Shown here piece after piece: positions 9,801 to 18,200 of a DNA stretch of 43,883 nt. This stretch comes from a virus. Both the position numbers and the translations under genes were made by a program. Each line of letters starts with the position of its first letter. The stretch's first letter is position 1. The stretch covers positions 1 to 43,883 of the IMG/VR virus record IMGVR_UViG_3300009076_000012. The stretch is one strand, 5' to 3'. Below the pieces are notes generated by a model that worked only from the letters and a program-made list of their open reading frames with translations, had not been told where the DNA came from and ran no database searches.

Positions 9801-12078
9801 AATATGTATATGTTATTTTAAGTCCGCCTGTTCCTGCGGCACCGACTTGTCTGTCTGGACCAACATACTGAACTGAACCTCTCTTATAGCAACCATCTCT
9901 TTGACCATTGTCAAGAACAAATTCTGTTACTGGAATGTCAACCGTACCTTCATCACTTTCGGTGGTGGCTGATGTAATTTCAATGATATCATGCTGTGCT
10001 AGGTTATGGAAAGTACCACTGTCAAGATCAAAATCTGTAGCAAGTAATTCTTCAACTATTCCATTCTCAGTACTACTTTTAACTTTCTTTGTACCTTTAC
10101 TTAAGGTAGTTCTATATGAAGCTATAACATTTATTACGTTTACGCTAGGAGCGCCTGATATTGTAGTAGTAGTATTAAGTGTCGCAATAGTATTATTTGT
10201 TCCGCCAATACTGTAACTAGTTACATCGTGCCTCACACCCGCATTGTCAATTATAATAAATGAATCATTTCCAAGTTCTTCAAATTTACTAGGACTTATT
10301 ACTTGAATCTGGCATTGATTTGCACTAGCTGTTATAGGAGTAAATAACTTTCTTTCAGTAAATTCAATTTCACCAGTTTGGTTCTTAACAGATTTAATAA
10401 AATTAGCTGGAAGCTCATATATTGACTTATTATATTGCGTATCATATAAGGCAGTGTCTGTCACTGCGAATACAAAGTTGTCTTGTTCGATTGTATTTGC
10501 ATCAATCAAAGAAGTAACTCCATCTTCAAACTGTATATCATAAATATACAGTTTAAGCTGAGTACCAGTATACTCTAAAGAACGAAATCTGCATGTAGCC
10601 AGCGTTGCCGCTCCGTCTTTAATTTCAGCCACGTCATTTACATCGAATGAAGGTGCTCCGCCTGAGATAGCATCGTCTGCACCGAGAATATATGATCCAA
10701 GATGAGCGTTACTATAAACTTGTTGAAAACCAGATGTTGTGCGAGCCTTTGGTACTACAACGTCAATTCTTTCAGGTTCCGCGATTCGATAACCGTCAAC
10801 GTATGCAATAGATGGTTCAACGCCAACTACAAATCGTGATTTACCAAATTTAATTCTATCTGCTTCTGATTTTTCAGATAATTGACCAGGTGCTACACCT
10901 GAAATGTCATCAGCTAGAATAGTGATATCACTATCAAGCATTTGTTGAGCGCTATATACACCCCGTCCACACCGTGAATCATCTTCTGATACGTTATAAA
11001 ATCCAGTAATATCGATAACATATGGATCTAATGCATAGTCGCCGCTTTCTTCTTGGGTGCGCTGCGCTAATACGTCAGTAATTCCGCTAAACTCTGGTCT
11101 AGCGACTTGTACTATTGCGCTATCATCAACTTCTAATAGAGATAGAGTATCTCCGATTGATGTGGCATTACTATAAATCTTTGGATGTCCAGCAATAAAG
11201 TCTACGTCTCTATCAGATGTGTCTTTACTAAAAATAACTAATTCTAAATCAATCGTGTATCGATCTGCTCCTGGTGCAGTTTCATTTGGATAGCCTGCAG
11301 CATTATCGAGCAATGAATTATCCACTTGATAGTTAACAATAGATTCATTTACTTTAAAGGCTAATTTAGCATTTAAGAGATAGTCTATTGCTGGTAAACG
11401 AGCAAAGATTGATTGCTCCTCAGCAAAGACAAACTGCCCCTTAATAAAGAATACACCTTGCTCAGACTTTCCGTGAATAGCTTTACCAGTATCTACAACT
11501 GTTCCAAAATCTTGTCCTGCTGCATATTCTGTTTGAAGTTCAGTAGTAATAGTATTAGCTAACTCAACAACCTGTGCAGGACTTGCTAAATGATCAAACT
11601 CTTGTACATTCTCGCCTTCTTCATCTTGTACCGAATTAAGATACTTAATAAAGAATCTATATCGATTTAATTCTGGAAGGGCTTGATAGTGTAATACTTC
11701 TGCATTAATAAAAACTTCAGGGCTTACTGAAGGATCATAATTCAACCGAATTTCATCAACTAAGTTTAGATATGGAACTAAACCAGTTACGAGAGATGGA
11801 TTAATATCCAAATCAACATAGTTTAAATTTCTTTCTAATGTAGCTTCTGTGGCTAATTCTGGAACTGGACCTTCTTTAAATACACCTCGACCTAGTTTGT
11901 CGATTTGATTCTGCAGAATAGACTGCATTTGGTTGAGCTCACGTACTTGTACGCTTACTCCAGGTTTAAAAAGAATTCTAAGAAAATTCTTTTCTTCTGC
12001 AGTCTTATTTTTAAAGTTTATGTCTGGTACGAAGAAATCATCGACATACGGTATATTTTGATAGGTTTTTATAGCCAT
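6823..12078 (-). CDS. DUF4815 baseplate/adhesin structural protein (1751 aa)
   Basis: Residues 10-75 (FFVPDINF, RILFKPGVSVQVRELNQMQS, LQNQI, GRGVFKEG) match the N-terminal signature of the DUF4815 family, found in large virion proteins of cyanophages and other marine T4-like phages. The rest is beta-rich, with aromatic-rich segments around residues 1050-1200 and a typical C-terminal sandwich ending SFQVKIVLVSND and VKDFRAIAT. Its gene overlaps the gp8 stop by one base (TAATG), which ties it to the baseplate wedge. In T4 the region after gp8 holds gp9-gp12; none of these was recognised here, so this protein may serve as the outer wedge or pin component holding fibres. Family assignment is firm; the role is inferred. 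Confidence 0.8.
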   Translation of the reverse strand: MAIKTYQNIPYVDDFFVPDINFKNKTAEEKNFLRILFKPGVSVQVRELNQMQSILQNQIDKLGRGVFKEGPVPELATEATLERNLNYVDLDINPSLVTGLVPYLNLVDEIRLNYDPSVSPEVFINAEVLHYQALPELNRYRFFIKYLNSVQDEEGENVQEFDHLASPAQVVELANTITTELQTEYAAGQDFGTVVDTGKAIHGKSEQGVFFIKGQFVFAEEQSIFARLPAIDYLLNAKLAFKVNESIVNYQVDNSLLDNAAGYPNETAPGADRYTIDLELVIFSKDTSDRDVDFIAGHPKIYSNATSIGDTLSLLEVDDSAIVQVARPEFSGITDVLAQRTQEESGDYALDPYVIDITGFYNVSEDDSRCGRGVYSAQQMLDSDITILADDISGVAPGQLSEKSEADRIKFGKSRFVVGVEPSIAYVDGYRIAEPERIDVVVPKARTTSGFQQVYSNAHLGSYILGADDAISGGAPSFDVNDVAEIKDGAATLATCRFRSLEYTGTQLKLYIYDIQFEDGVTSLIDANTIEQDNFVFAVTDTALYDTQYNKSIYELPANFIKSVKNQTGEIEFTERKLFTPITASANQCQIQVISPSKFEELGNDSFIIIDNAGVRHDVTSYSIGGTNNTIATLNTTTTISGAPSVNVINVIASYRTTLSKGTKKVKSSTENGIVEELLATDFDLDSGTFHNLAQHDIIEITSATTESDEGTVDIPVTEFVLDNGQRDGCYKRGSVQYVGPDRQVGAAGTGGLKITYTYFDHTPGDYFSVDSYGAADTGLDPIEYDEIPTYKELRLSDVLDFRARVGTTDTGSHLDPNSTIDSQVDYYLSRIDKLVVTRDGEFKTIEGIPEVNPQEPEVPATAMHLYTLVIPAYTFCHSMVESEFVDNRRFTMRDIGSINSRVNNLEYYTTLSLLEREATGKQIFETNAGNPYDRFKNGIIVDSFQNHTVGDHTDSHYNCSMDSADPVLRPYFLSRTVPFTQTGNSEDIDLVTVTDGLATLSYTQGAAWIDQQKAAVSVSVNPYDVATWLGSVKLSPSSDEWMETRRAPNIVNQVGGNLADLQAEVNRVNQIGTQWNSWQTTWTGTPVVTKSVERRNRAGIPWGVGPGRGWIRKVTTVTTNSKQVRDGLKTTASIKSVTRQKDDRVIDVSFVPFIRARKVYFSGKLFKPNTKLNVFFDGKDITKYATGVVASDYKEWSENASVQTFHNKSSSQLPPRRNVITDYRGDVYGWFVIPNNSEYQFPTGERKVILSDGKNATDPGSTTSADAVYTATGKVQTKQRTLITTRSVVRREERVSQSRLQSTSKTTKTQWYDPLAQSFIIGENPTGIFIHSVDLYFSHVSKKSVPIKMYLVEVENGVPTQRRVPLSDVSKRPDEVATSNDATAATTFEFDSPIYLQYGTEYAIVTESNSSQYRQWLSEVGKNDVTTGEYISKNPFLGVSFKSQNASTWTPDQMKDFKMVVRRAEFDIHRKGQIVLHAAGISDTKTEEDASPASDGPVEFSQVQLNTDYIEHPETAVLFEISVDGGEYEVIVPNENHYISTGSTPITNNSDIKIRVNMKSDNSKVSPVVDLDRISLIAIKNVIGAEDSAELDGSPLDNVSLDSIMQYDLNASPLVKYDTELVVEDYVYPNRNETRAVYFTKEVILNNPSDRFDSYLNINRPYEGANVLVYARFKRSEDNIDDLPFERLVPSSPIPIDDFDDYSEIQYTRDFSADSPVLPLFTSFQVKIVLVSNDHALVPTVKDFRAIATI

Positions 12079-13634
12079 TAGAATTGGATAACAAGTTTTA
12101 CTTCATCTGTTTGATTATAGTTTCTATTTATAGGCTTTCTATTCTCATAAAAAATAACTTCACCAGTCTCAGGAAGATATTCAGGATCGTTGGCTGAGAG
12201 ACACGTATATGTTTCTTCATCCCAAAATCCTCCTATAGTTGTAATTTTAATCGATCCTTCACCTTCAGGTTCGAATCGTTTAAAGTTAACTAATGGAGAA
12301 CTATTTTGGTGATAGTATAATCTTTCGTTTTGATTATCGGAAATATCTAACCAAGCTCTAGCTCCAGTTCCCTCTTGTTCAATAATAAAATCTCTTCCGA
12401 TATAATCTTTTACAAGAGTTGTAGGTGGCAATTGAATATACTTTAGGGCATCATATGCTTCATCGTGAACATAGAAACCTTCATTTGTATCATCATCGTT
12501 ATCGTTCGATTGATTAATAGCTGGATTTCGTTGTGGGTTTTTAACCAAACTAATTTGGCGAACATCAACAGCATAACCAACAGGAGCTTCTCCATCGACT
12601 TCTCCAATAAAATCAACTGCAATACCAGCGTAATAAGATGGAAGATCATTATCAGGATATCGACCAAGGCCGTCATACGGTAAAACATATGGTACGATTT
12701 CTATCGTTTCGCTTATTACGTTATCAACCTTTACTGATACTGACGCTGATACATAACCCTTTCTCCATGGTATTACACCCTGGGTTTCTATATATGTAAT
12801 TGACTCGATACCATTAGCACCAAAGACTACATCAAAACCGTTCTCAGAATTCATTTCGACGTCTTCAGCATGTTGAAGTTCACCAGTTTGAGTATCGCGG
12901 GTAGTGCCAACTAAGTTAAGTTCCGCAGAGTCCACATTGACTGAATTATCTCCTCCACCATAGTTAATCTTAAATCCGTATACTAAACCTCCAGTGGTAT
13001 TTGCGATCTGAGTAAAATCTTCGTCTGATGGGCTTGGATATGTATAGTTTACGAACTGATCAGTATAAAATTTAGAATCTTCATCTAAAGATGTTACGTA
13101 AGCCCAAAGATAAGCATCAGACAATTTTGCTGGAGTATGATAACTTTCTTGAGATGCTCCTGCTCCTGATGGAATAGCGGTCGTTGATTCTATGATATCA
13201 CCATTAGAATCAATATTGGATAGACACATATAGACACGATCATTAGAAGTAACATAACACGGATAATGTGCTATACCGTCAATTGTTTCATAATCAAAAC
13301 ACCTTGGATCGGTTGGATCATATGTTTTATAAATTCTGTTAAACGCCCAATTGTTTCTAGGAATAACATTAAAAACTTCAGCCGCATCTGTCTTCACTAA
13401 AACCAAAAGGTTTTTCAATACGTCTGTCTTCATGATAGTGGTATCAATCGGCAAAGGAGCAGAGAACTGTCTGCTATATTCTGTTACCTGATTGCCTTCA
13501 GCATCTGCTGTATCAGGCCAACTGTCTGTCTTACCAAGTCCAATAAAGTAGTCATCTACTGTTGATGATTTAATATCATTAGTAAAAATCTTACGAGAGT
13601 TCTTTCGAAATTCTGATGTTATAATTGCTGCCAT
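12078..13634 (-). CDS. 8: Baseplate wedge subunit gp8
   Basis: The N-terminus (IITSEFRKNSRKIF, then YFIGLGKTDSWPD) and the segment NVIPRNNWAFNR correspond to T4 gp8 (VTSKFR, FGRSEPW, AVIPRRDWG). The C-terminus GEVIFYENRKPINRNYNQTDEVKLVIQF-type ending matches the T4 gp8 ending GEMIYMENRPPI...DQTEEINILF almost position by position. At 518 aa it is longer than T4 gp8 (334 aa); the additional length lies in the middle. gp8 joins gp10, gp7 and gp6 in the wedge. A perfect late box TATAAATA lies five bases before the ATG. It is followed with a one-base overlap by the DUF4815 gene. Confidence 0.9.
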   Translation of the reverse strand: MAAIITSEFRKNSRKIFTNDIKSSTVDDYFIGLGKTDSWPDTADAEGNQVTEYSRQFSAPLPIDTTIMKTDVLKNLLVLVKTDAAEVFNVIPRNNWAFNRIYKTYDPTDPRCFDYETIDGIAHYPCYVTSNDRVYMCLSNIDSNGDIIESTTAIPSGAGASQESYHTPAKLSDAYLWAYVTSLDEDSKFYTDQFVNYTYPSPSDEDFTQIANTTGGLVYGFKINYGGGDNSVNVDSAELNLVGTTRDTQTGELQHAEDVEMNSENGFDVVFGANGIESITYIETQGVIPWRKGYVSASVSVKVDNVISETIEIVPYVLPYDGLGRYPDNDLPSYYAGIAVDFIGEVDGEAPVGYAVDVRQISLVKNPQRNPAINQSNDNDDDTNEGFYVHDEAYDALKYIQLPPTTLVKDYIGRDFIIEQEGTGARAWLDISDNQNERLYYHQNSSPLVNFKRFEPEGEGSIKITTIGGFWDEETYTCLSANDPEYLPETGEVIFYENRKPINRNYNQTDEVKLVIQF

Positions 13635-13639
13635 AGTCT

Positions 13640-13647
13640 TATTTATA
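13640..13647 (-). promoter_or_regulatory. T4-type late promoter box before gp8
   Basis: The minus strand reads TATAAATA, then AGACT, then the gp8 ATG. It is a perfect match to the T4 late -10 box, recognised by gp55 with gp33/gp45 in T4. Only five bases separate it from the start codon. Confidence 0.75.
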
Positions 13648-13670
13648 TAAGTTTAAATTGAATAGTATCA

Positions 13671-14177
13671 CTAAACCAGATTAAAATAATCTGGTATCAT
13701 TAGTACCAACCATGTTTGCTTTGAATTGACGGTTTGTATACGATGAACATCTCCGGTATTAAACGCAATTGCTCCATATTGAGGAACTTGAACAATACCG
13801 TCCTTAAATTCAATTGAATTGCCACTTGTTAATGCGATTGAAAAGAACTTTCCAATTGTATTTTCTTTCCAATAATCGATATCGCTCCACTCTAAAAAGT
13901 CACCGCTTTGTAATTGCATAAATGATGAAACAAGAACTTTGTCTTTTAGTCCTATTGTTTCTGCTAAATCTTCAATAGCATTAAATAGCTTATTATTTTT
14001 AGCTACTGCTCGTGAGCTTATAAACTCATAATCAGAAAGAGTTTCTAAGTTATCGTGTATGTGTGATTCGCGTCTATCGATACCTTCGATTCTTTTAAAG
14101 CCTAAACCATTTGCATGACTTAAAATAGTATTAACTTTTGTTTCAATGTTTGTAAATGTATGTTGTTGTCTATTCAT
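13671..14177 (-). CDS. Cupin / double-stranded beta-helix protein (168 aa)
   Basis: The second half shows the rhythm of a double-stranded beta-helix: SSFMQLQSGDFLEWSD (residues 84-99), FFSIALTSGN (111-120), VPQYGAIAFNTGDVHRI (131-147) and WLVLMIPD (156-163). In related Fe(II)/2-oxoglutarate hydroxylases the first strand carries HxD; here the corresponding place holds E97-W-S-D99, while H145 and R146 could supply the distal histidine and an arginine. The metal site is therefore incomplete or altered. It follows the 2OG-Fe(II) oxygenase gene by 4 bases and ends with a hairpin. It may be a partner or degenerate paralogue of the oxygenase. Function not known; the fold call is by eye. Confidence 0.55.
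   Translation of the reverse strand: MNRQQHTFTNIETKVNTILSHANGLGFKRIEGIDRRESHIHDNLETLSDYEFISSRAVAKNNKLFNAIEDLAETIGLKDKVLVSSFMQLQSGDFLEWSDIDYWKENTIGKFFSIALTSGNSIEFKDGIVQVPQYGAIAFNTGDVHRIQTVNSKQTWLVLMIPDYFNLV
13675..13695 (-). terminator. Hairpin at the end of the cupin-like gene
   Basis: A perfect 9-bp inverted repeat (ACCAGATTA / TAATCTGGT) with a three-base loop covers the last codons of the 168-aa gene. On the minus strand it is followed by TTTAG, a poor U-tract. It lies just upstream of the gp8 late promoter, so it could end or attenuate the transcript from the fibre/oxygenase genes before gp8 is started afresh. An RNA-processing or stability hairpin is equally possible. Confidence 0.4.
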
Positions 14178-14181
14178 GATC

Positions 14182-14730
14182 TTAAAATATGATTACTAAA
14201 CTGTATCTTTTAGAAGTAACTGGTGGAACCCAATGAACTGGTTTCATTCCTTCAAAATGATAGCCATATCCCTTTTTATCTTTAAATACTTTAATTTTTT
14301 CTTCTTTCTCTGCTTCGTTGATATTTATATTATTATGATAAACTTCTTTATCTCCAAAAATTAAACAATTATCAGGATCTGTTTGTAATGGAACACAAAT
14401 TGTGTGAAAAGCCATGCTGTTGTCAACATGCGGAGGAATAAATGCTCCTATATCATACTTATTGATTTGCACCTCAACCGGAGCAAATTCCTTAAACATT
14501 AAATCTTTAAAATATTTTTTCCATAGAGGCACTAAACTTTTACGGCTTATCTCAGCCGCGTAATATTTTCCTACGTCACCATCAACTCCGCGATTTACAT
14601 ATTCTTTGCTTCTATCACGAAATATGTTTGGCCTTTTTTCTGAATATTCAACTATTTCATTACATACTTCTTCAGATAAGAAGTTTGGATAAACATGTAA
14701 AAGATCAGAAATTTCATTCAAATGGTTCAT
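14182..14730 (-). CDS. 2-oxoglutarate/Fe(II)-dependent oxygenase (182 aa)
   Basis: The sequence has the complete facial triad of the 2OG-Fe(II) oxygenase family: H101-V-D103 in IPPHVDNS, distal H166 in VHWVPP, and R175 in SKRYSLVIIF, placed to bind 2-oxoglutarate. The length is normal for the small prolyl-hydroxylase-like type. Such genes are frequent in T4-like cyanophages and often lie among structural genes. Here the gene overlaps the upstream 169-aa gene by four bases (ATGA) and is followed after 4 bases by a second beta-helix protein, between a giant fibre and gp8. The substrate is unknown; hydroxylation of a virion or host-surface component is a guess from context. Confidence 0.8.
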   Translation of the reverse strand: MNHLNEISDLLHVYPNFLSEEVCNEIVEYSEKRPNIFRDRSKEYVNRGVDGDVGKYYAAEISRKSLVPLWKKYFKDLMFKEFAPVEVQINKYDIGAFIPPHVDNSMAFHTICVPLQTDPDNCLIFGDKEVYHNNININEAEKEEKIKVFKDKKGYGYHFEGMKPVHWVPPVTSKRYSLVIIF

Positions 14731-15236
14731 ACGATATCCGTTGTTATTTTCTCATATAATCCTCCATCATACAAACGATCGATATCTTCTTGTTCTTGTT
14801 CTTTAGACACGTAATTCCACGAAGTGTCGTTTTGATAAGCCAATTTATATCGTTCATTTATCAATCTGCGATTAGCTATAAAGTTTTTCACTTCATTAAA
14901 CTTATCTATAGCAGCACCTGACATATTTTGTGTTTCAATAATTTGACTCAATACATCAATAATTGCATTTAATTCATGGTGTGTTTGATATACATCTGTA
15001 ATAGATCTTCCGCAAGTCGCGTCTAGATTACTTTCAGTTACTACAGGAATAGAATCACCTTTGGCAATAACTTGTCCATTATCAAGATTTCCTCCATCCC
15101 ATTCGTGGGTAGTATCATCAAATTCTACAGTCTTGGTAGTAAAAAAATTCTTATCAATTTGATCTATTGCATTAAGCGATACTACCGCAAAATACTCTTT
15201 TGAGACTTTATTAAATACTATTACGTGATTATTCAT
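14727..15236 (-). CDS. Unknown structural-cluster protein (169 aa)
   Basis: No family is recognised. The N-terminal part is beta-rich (HVIVFNKVSKEYFAVVSL) with a WDGGNLDNGQVI segment; the middle is helical (HHELNAIIDVLSQIIETQN) and the end is acidic and helical. There is no signal peptide or membrane segment. It lies 15 bases after the 2022-aa fibre gene and overlaps the 2OG oxygenase gene by four bases, so translation of the two is probably coupled. A fibre accessory or assembly protein is a reasonable guess from position, but nothing in the sequence proves it. Confidence 0.6.
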   Translation of the reverse strand: MNNHVIVFNKVSKEYFAVVSLNAIDQIDKNFFTTKTVEFDDTTHEWDGGNLDNGQVIAKGDSIPVVTESNLDATCGRSITDVYQTHHELNAIIDVLSQIIETQNMSGAAIDKFNEVKNFIANRRLINERYKLAYQNDTSWNYVSKEQEQEDIDRLYDGGLYEKITTDIV

Positions 15237-15251
15237 TATTATATATTATTT

Positions 15252-18200
15252 TTAAATTATTCTTCCGGATTTTATTACACTCCAAGTACTAGCACTTAAG
15301 ACGTTATACAGTGTTGTGGCATATTGGAATGCGTACGTCGTACCATTACTCGAATCCTTCGTTCTATATCCCCAAACTACCATTACCTTATCTCCAGCGG
15401 CTAAATTTGGTAATACTGCCTTTGCATAAGTATAAACAGCAGTGTTTGGCGTTACATTACTAGATGAGTTTGTATCAGCGGTTTTGTAATATCCTTGACT
15501 TTTTTGAATAGCATTAACGTGATACAGTTTTCCGGGAGTTATACCAGCTACTTTACTATCAACATATGCGGTGGTAGCTCTACCACCTACTTTAGTATCA
15601 ACGTATTCTTTAGTAACGAGCGATCTTTGATGATCAATGTCTCTATAAGACAAACTTGGTGCGCGAAGTTTACCATTTTTATACATCTGAAACACATTAG
15701 TATATCCAGTAGTACCAAACGAAGTTCCATCATTTGAAGAATCAAACCTTAATGATTCATAATCAAGCGGCATTCTCCAAAAAGAACCTCCACCGGTTTG
15801 ATCAGTTTCTCTAAATGATAGAGGTACAGCAGCAGAGTCGATATGCAATTTACCCTGCTCGGGTAATATAGTATCTCCTCCAATTATTACTCTATTTCCA
15901 CTATGATTAATCGTCATGGTTGGAAGTCTGTCACTATTTTGGAATACTATTTTATCATTTGCATAGACTGTTAGAATGTCTTCAGTTCCGATGCGTTCTG
16001 CATATATTTCTGTCAATGGCGTAATACCTGATACTGGCTCGCCTAATCGCAATTTGCCTTTAACGAATAGGTTTTTACTGGTATCCCAACTTGGTGCACC
16101 TGTAGAAAGTTTATTTGCAGATACACTGCCATTCTTAATAGTTGTATTTACAACAGCATTTGTTGTATTACCTGCGTGCCACAATTTATTCTGTGTTGTT
16201 TGTCCACCAGCGTAAACTTCATCAGTAGTGATAATACCACCATTCGAGACACCCAAATCAACTTCACCTGCAACATTGGTTACTACATTCCATGCATCAA
16301 TCACAAGCCGAAGTCTCATACTTGGATGACTAAAATATTCTACTGGATAAACACGAACCCATCGAGCAGTAACTGGAGAAAATATATTTTGGTATGAAGA
16401 GTCTGTATCGCTATTTCCAGTAAATACTTGACCATTATTAATATAAGTATAAGTTATATTGTCTGTAGAATATGCAACCTTATACTTTGTAACCCATTGT
16501 TCCTGACCATCACCACGTCCTCTAGTTTGTAGACCAGCAAAAAGCTGATTTTGCAATAGATCGAGTTGTACATACTCGTTAGGAAGATTATTCTTGTCAT
16601 CGACTGACCAAGCAGTTGTTGAATAAAATTTAGATTGGTTCAATCCGGAAGCGTAATATCCGCTATAACTTCTTTGAGCTTCATTAGGATCTGGATATGA
16701 ATAACCAATATTTGGGTTTTGACTATCAGGTACCCAATCTCTTAACCTCCATCCACTAGTTTGGAAATTATCACCTAACAGAAATGCTTGAACACTATTG
16801 CTCGAATTCGAAATAAATATCTGAAGTGCAGCTCCATCATATGTTTCACCTTCTTTTATTCGAATATTCTTAAATGGCAGGTTTCGATTATAACTACTAC
16901 TATGTAAAACAGTAATGTTGTTTGAATCATCTCTACCATAACTGTGAGAAGCATAAAAAACAATAGATTGATGACGACTGGATCTTTGATCTTTCAGGCC
17001 AAATCTTGCGACCGCTCTACTTCCAGTATTAACCGCGATAGTGTACCAACCAGGAGTCAAATTAGATTTTAATGCGTTCGGACTTGCAGTATTATTAATG
17101 AATTCTAAAGAATCGATTCCATCGAGTGTGCTAGCATTGGTGAGACTAGCAGTCTTATTATCAACATACTTTTTCGTAGCAGCGTGAGAATCAGCGGTCG
17201 GACTCAGTACTGAAATCTTTGTATTAGGTTTAGCAAAATCACTCGCATGATATCCATCAAGTAGATCTGCATCCAGGCCGGAGGTAGTTCCATCATTACC
17301 AGCATTCCAATATTTATCACCGGAGTTTGTGATAAGATCTCCCCAGATGCGAACTTGTCTACCTTCGTAAGATCCACCTGCAGTAGTTTTTGTACCAACA
17401 ATATTTAGACCACTGGCAAATTTTCCAGCGCTTATAGTACCGTCATTTGCATCAGCCGCATTGCCGTGAATAAACCGAAGGGTCTTTCCTTGTGCAATAG
17501 AGCTGTCTCCAGTAAATGCAGTTCCAGATTTTAGAGCAAAAGAGCTTGCATGGTATCCATCAAGTTTATCAGCATCTAGACCAGAGGTACTTCCATCATT
17601 ACCTTCATGCCATATTTTATGCTCAGTAGATCCGTTATCGAATGTAGCAACCAAGCTATCTTTACTGGGTACACTAAATACAATCTTATCATCTTGCGGT
17701 GCACGAGGATCATTTGTTACACCAATGACAAGATCTGATTGCTCTCCAGTTTGGTCACCGTGAATGCCGTGGGCGCGATATTGAATAAATGCTCCATCGC
17801 CAGAATCTCCAAGTGTACGAACACCATCTGCGCTGGACTCAAAGAATATTCCACTTGCTCCAGCACTATTTCCCTTTAACCATAGATTTGTTGCATCCTT
17901 AGCAAATGCTTGATTGGTATTTTGATAGAACCCATCTGCCACAGGGCTTTTAGAGCCGTTAATCGTAACTCCACTTTCAAATTGAGGATTAGATCTTAAT
18001 ATATAGTTATCATCAGGATATACCTTTGCAATCTCGGCTGTAACATACTCTTTTGTGGTAAGAGATTTTTTATTTGAAGCAATAAGTGATTGCGTCTGAA
18101 GAGGTGCAACAATGTGCCCACCGTTTTTAATATCCAAAGCAAGTACATTATCTGAATAAATTTGAGTATGTGTACTCTTTATGCTTATATGATCGGCTGC

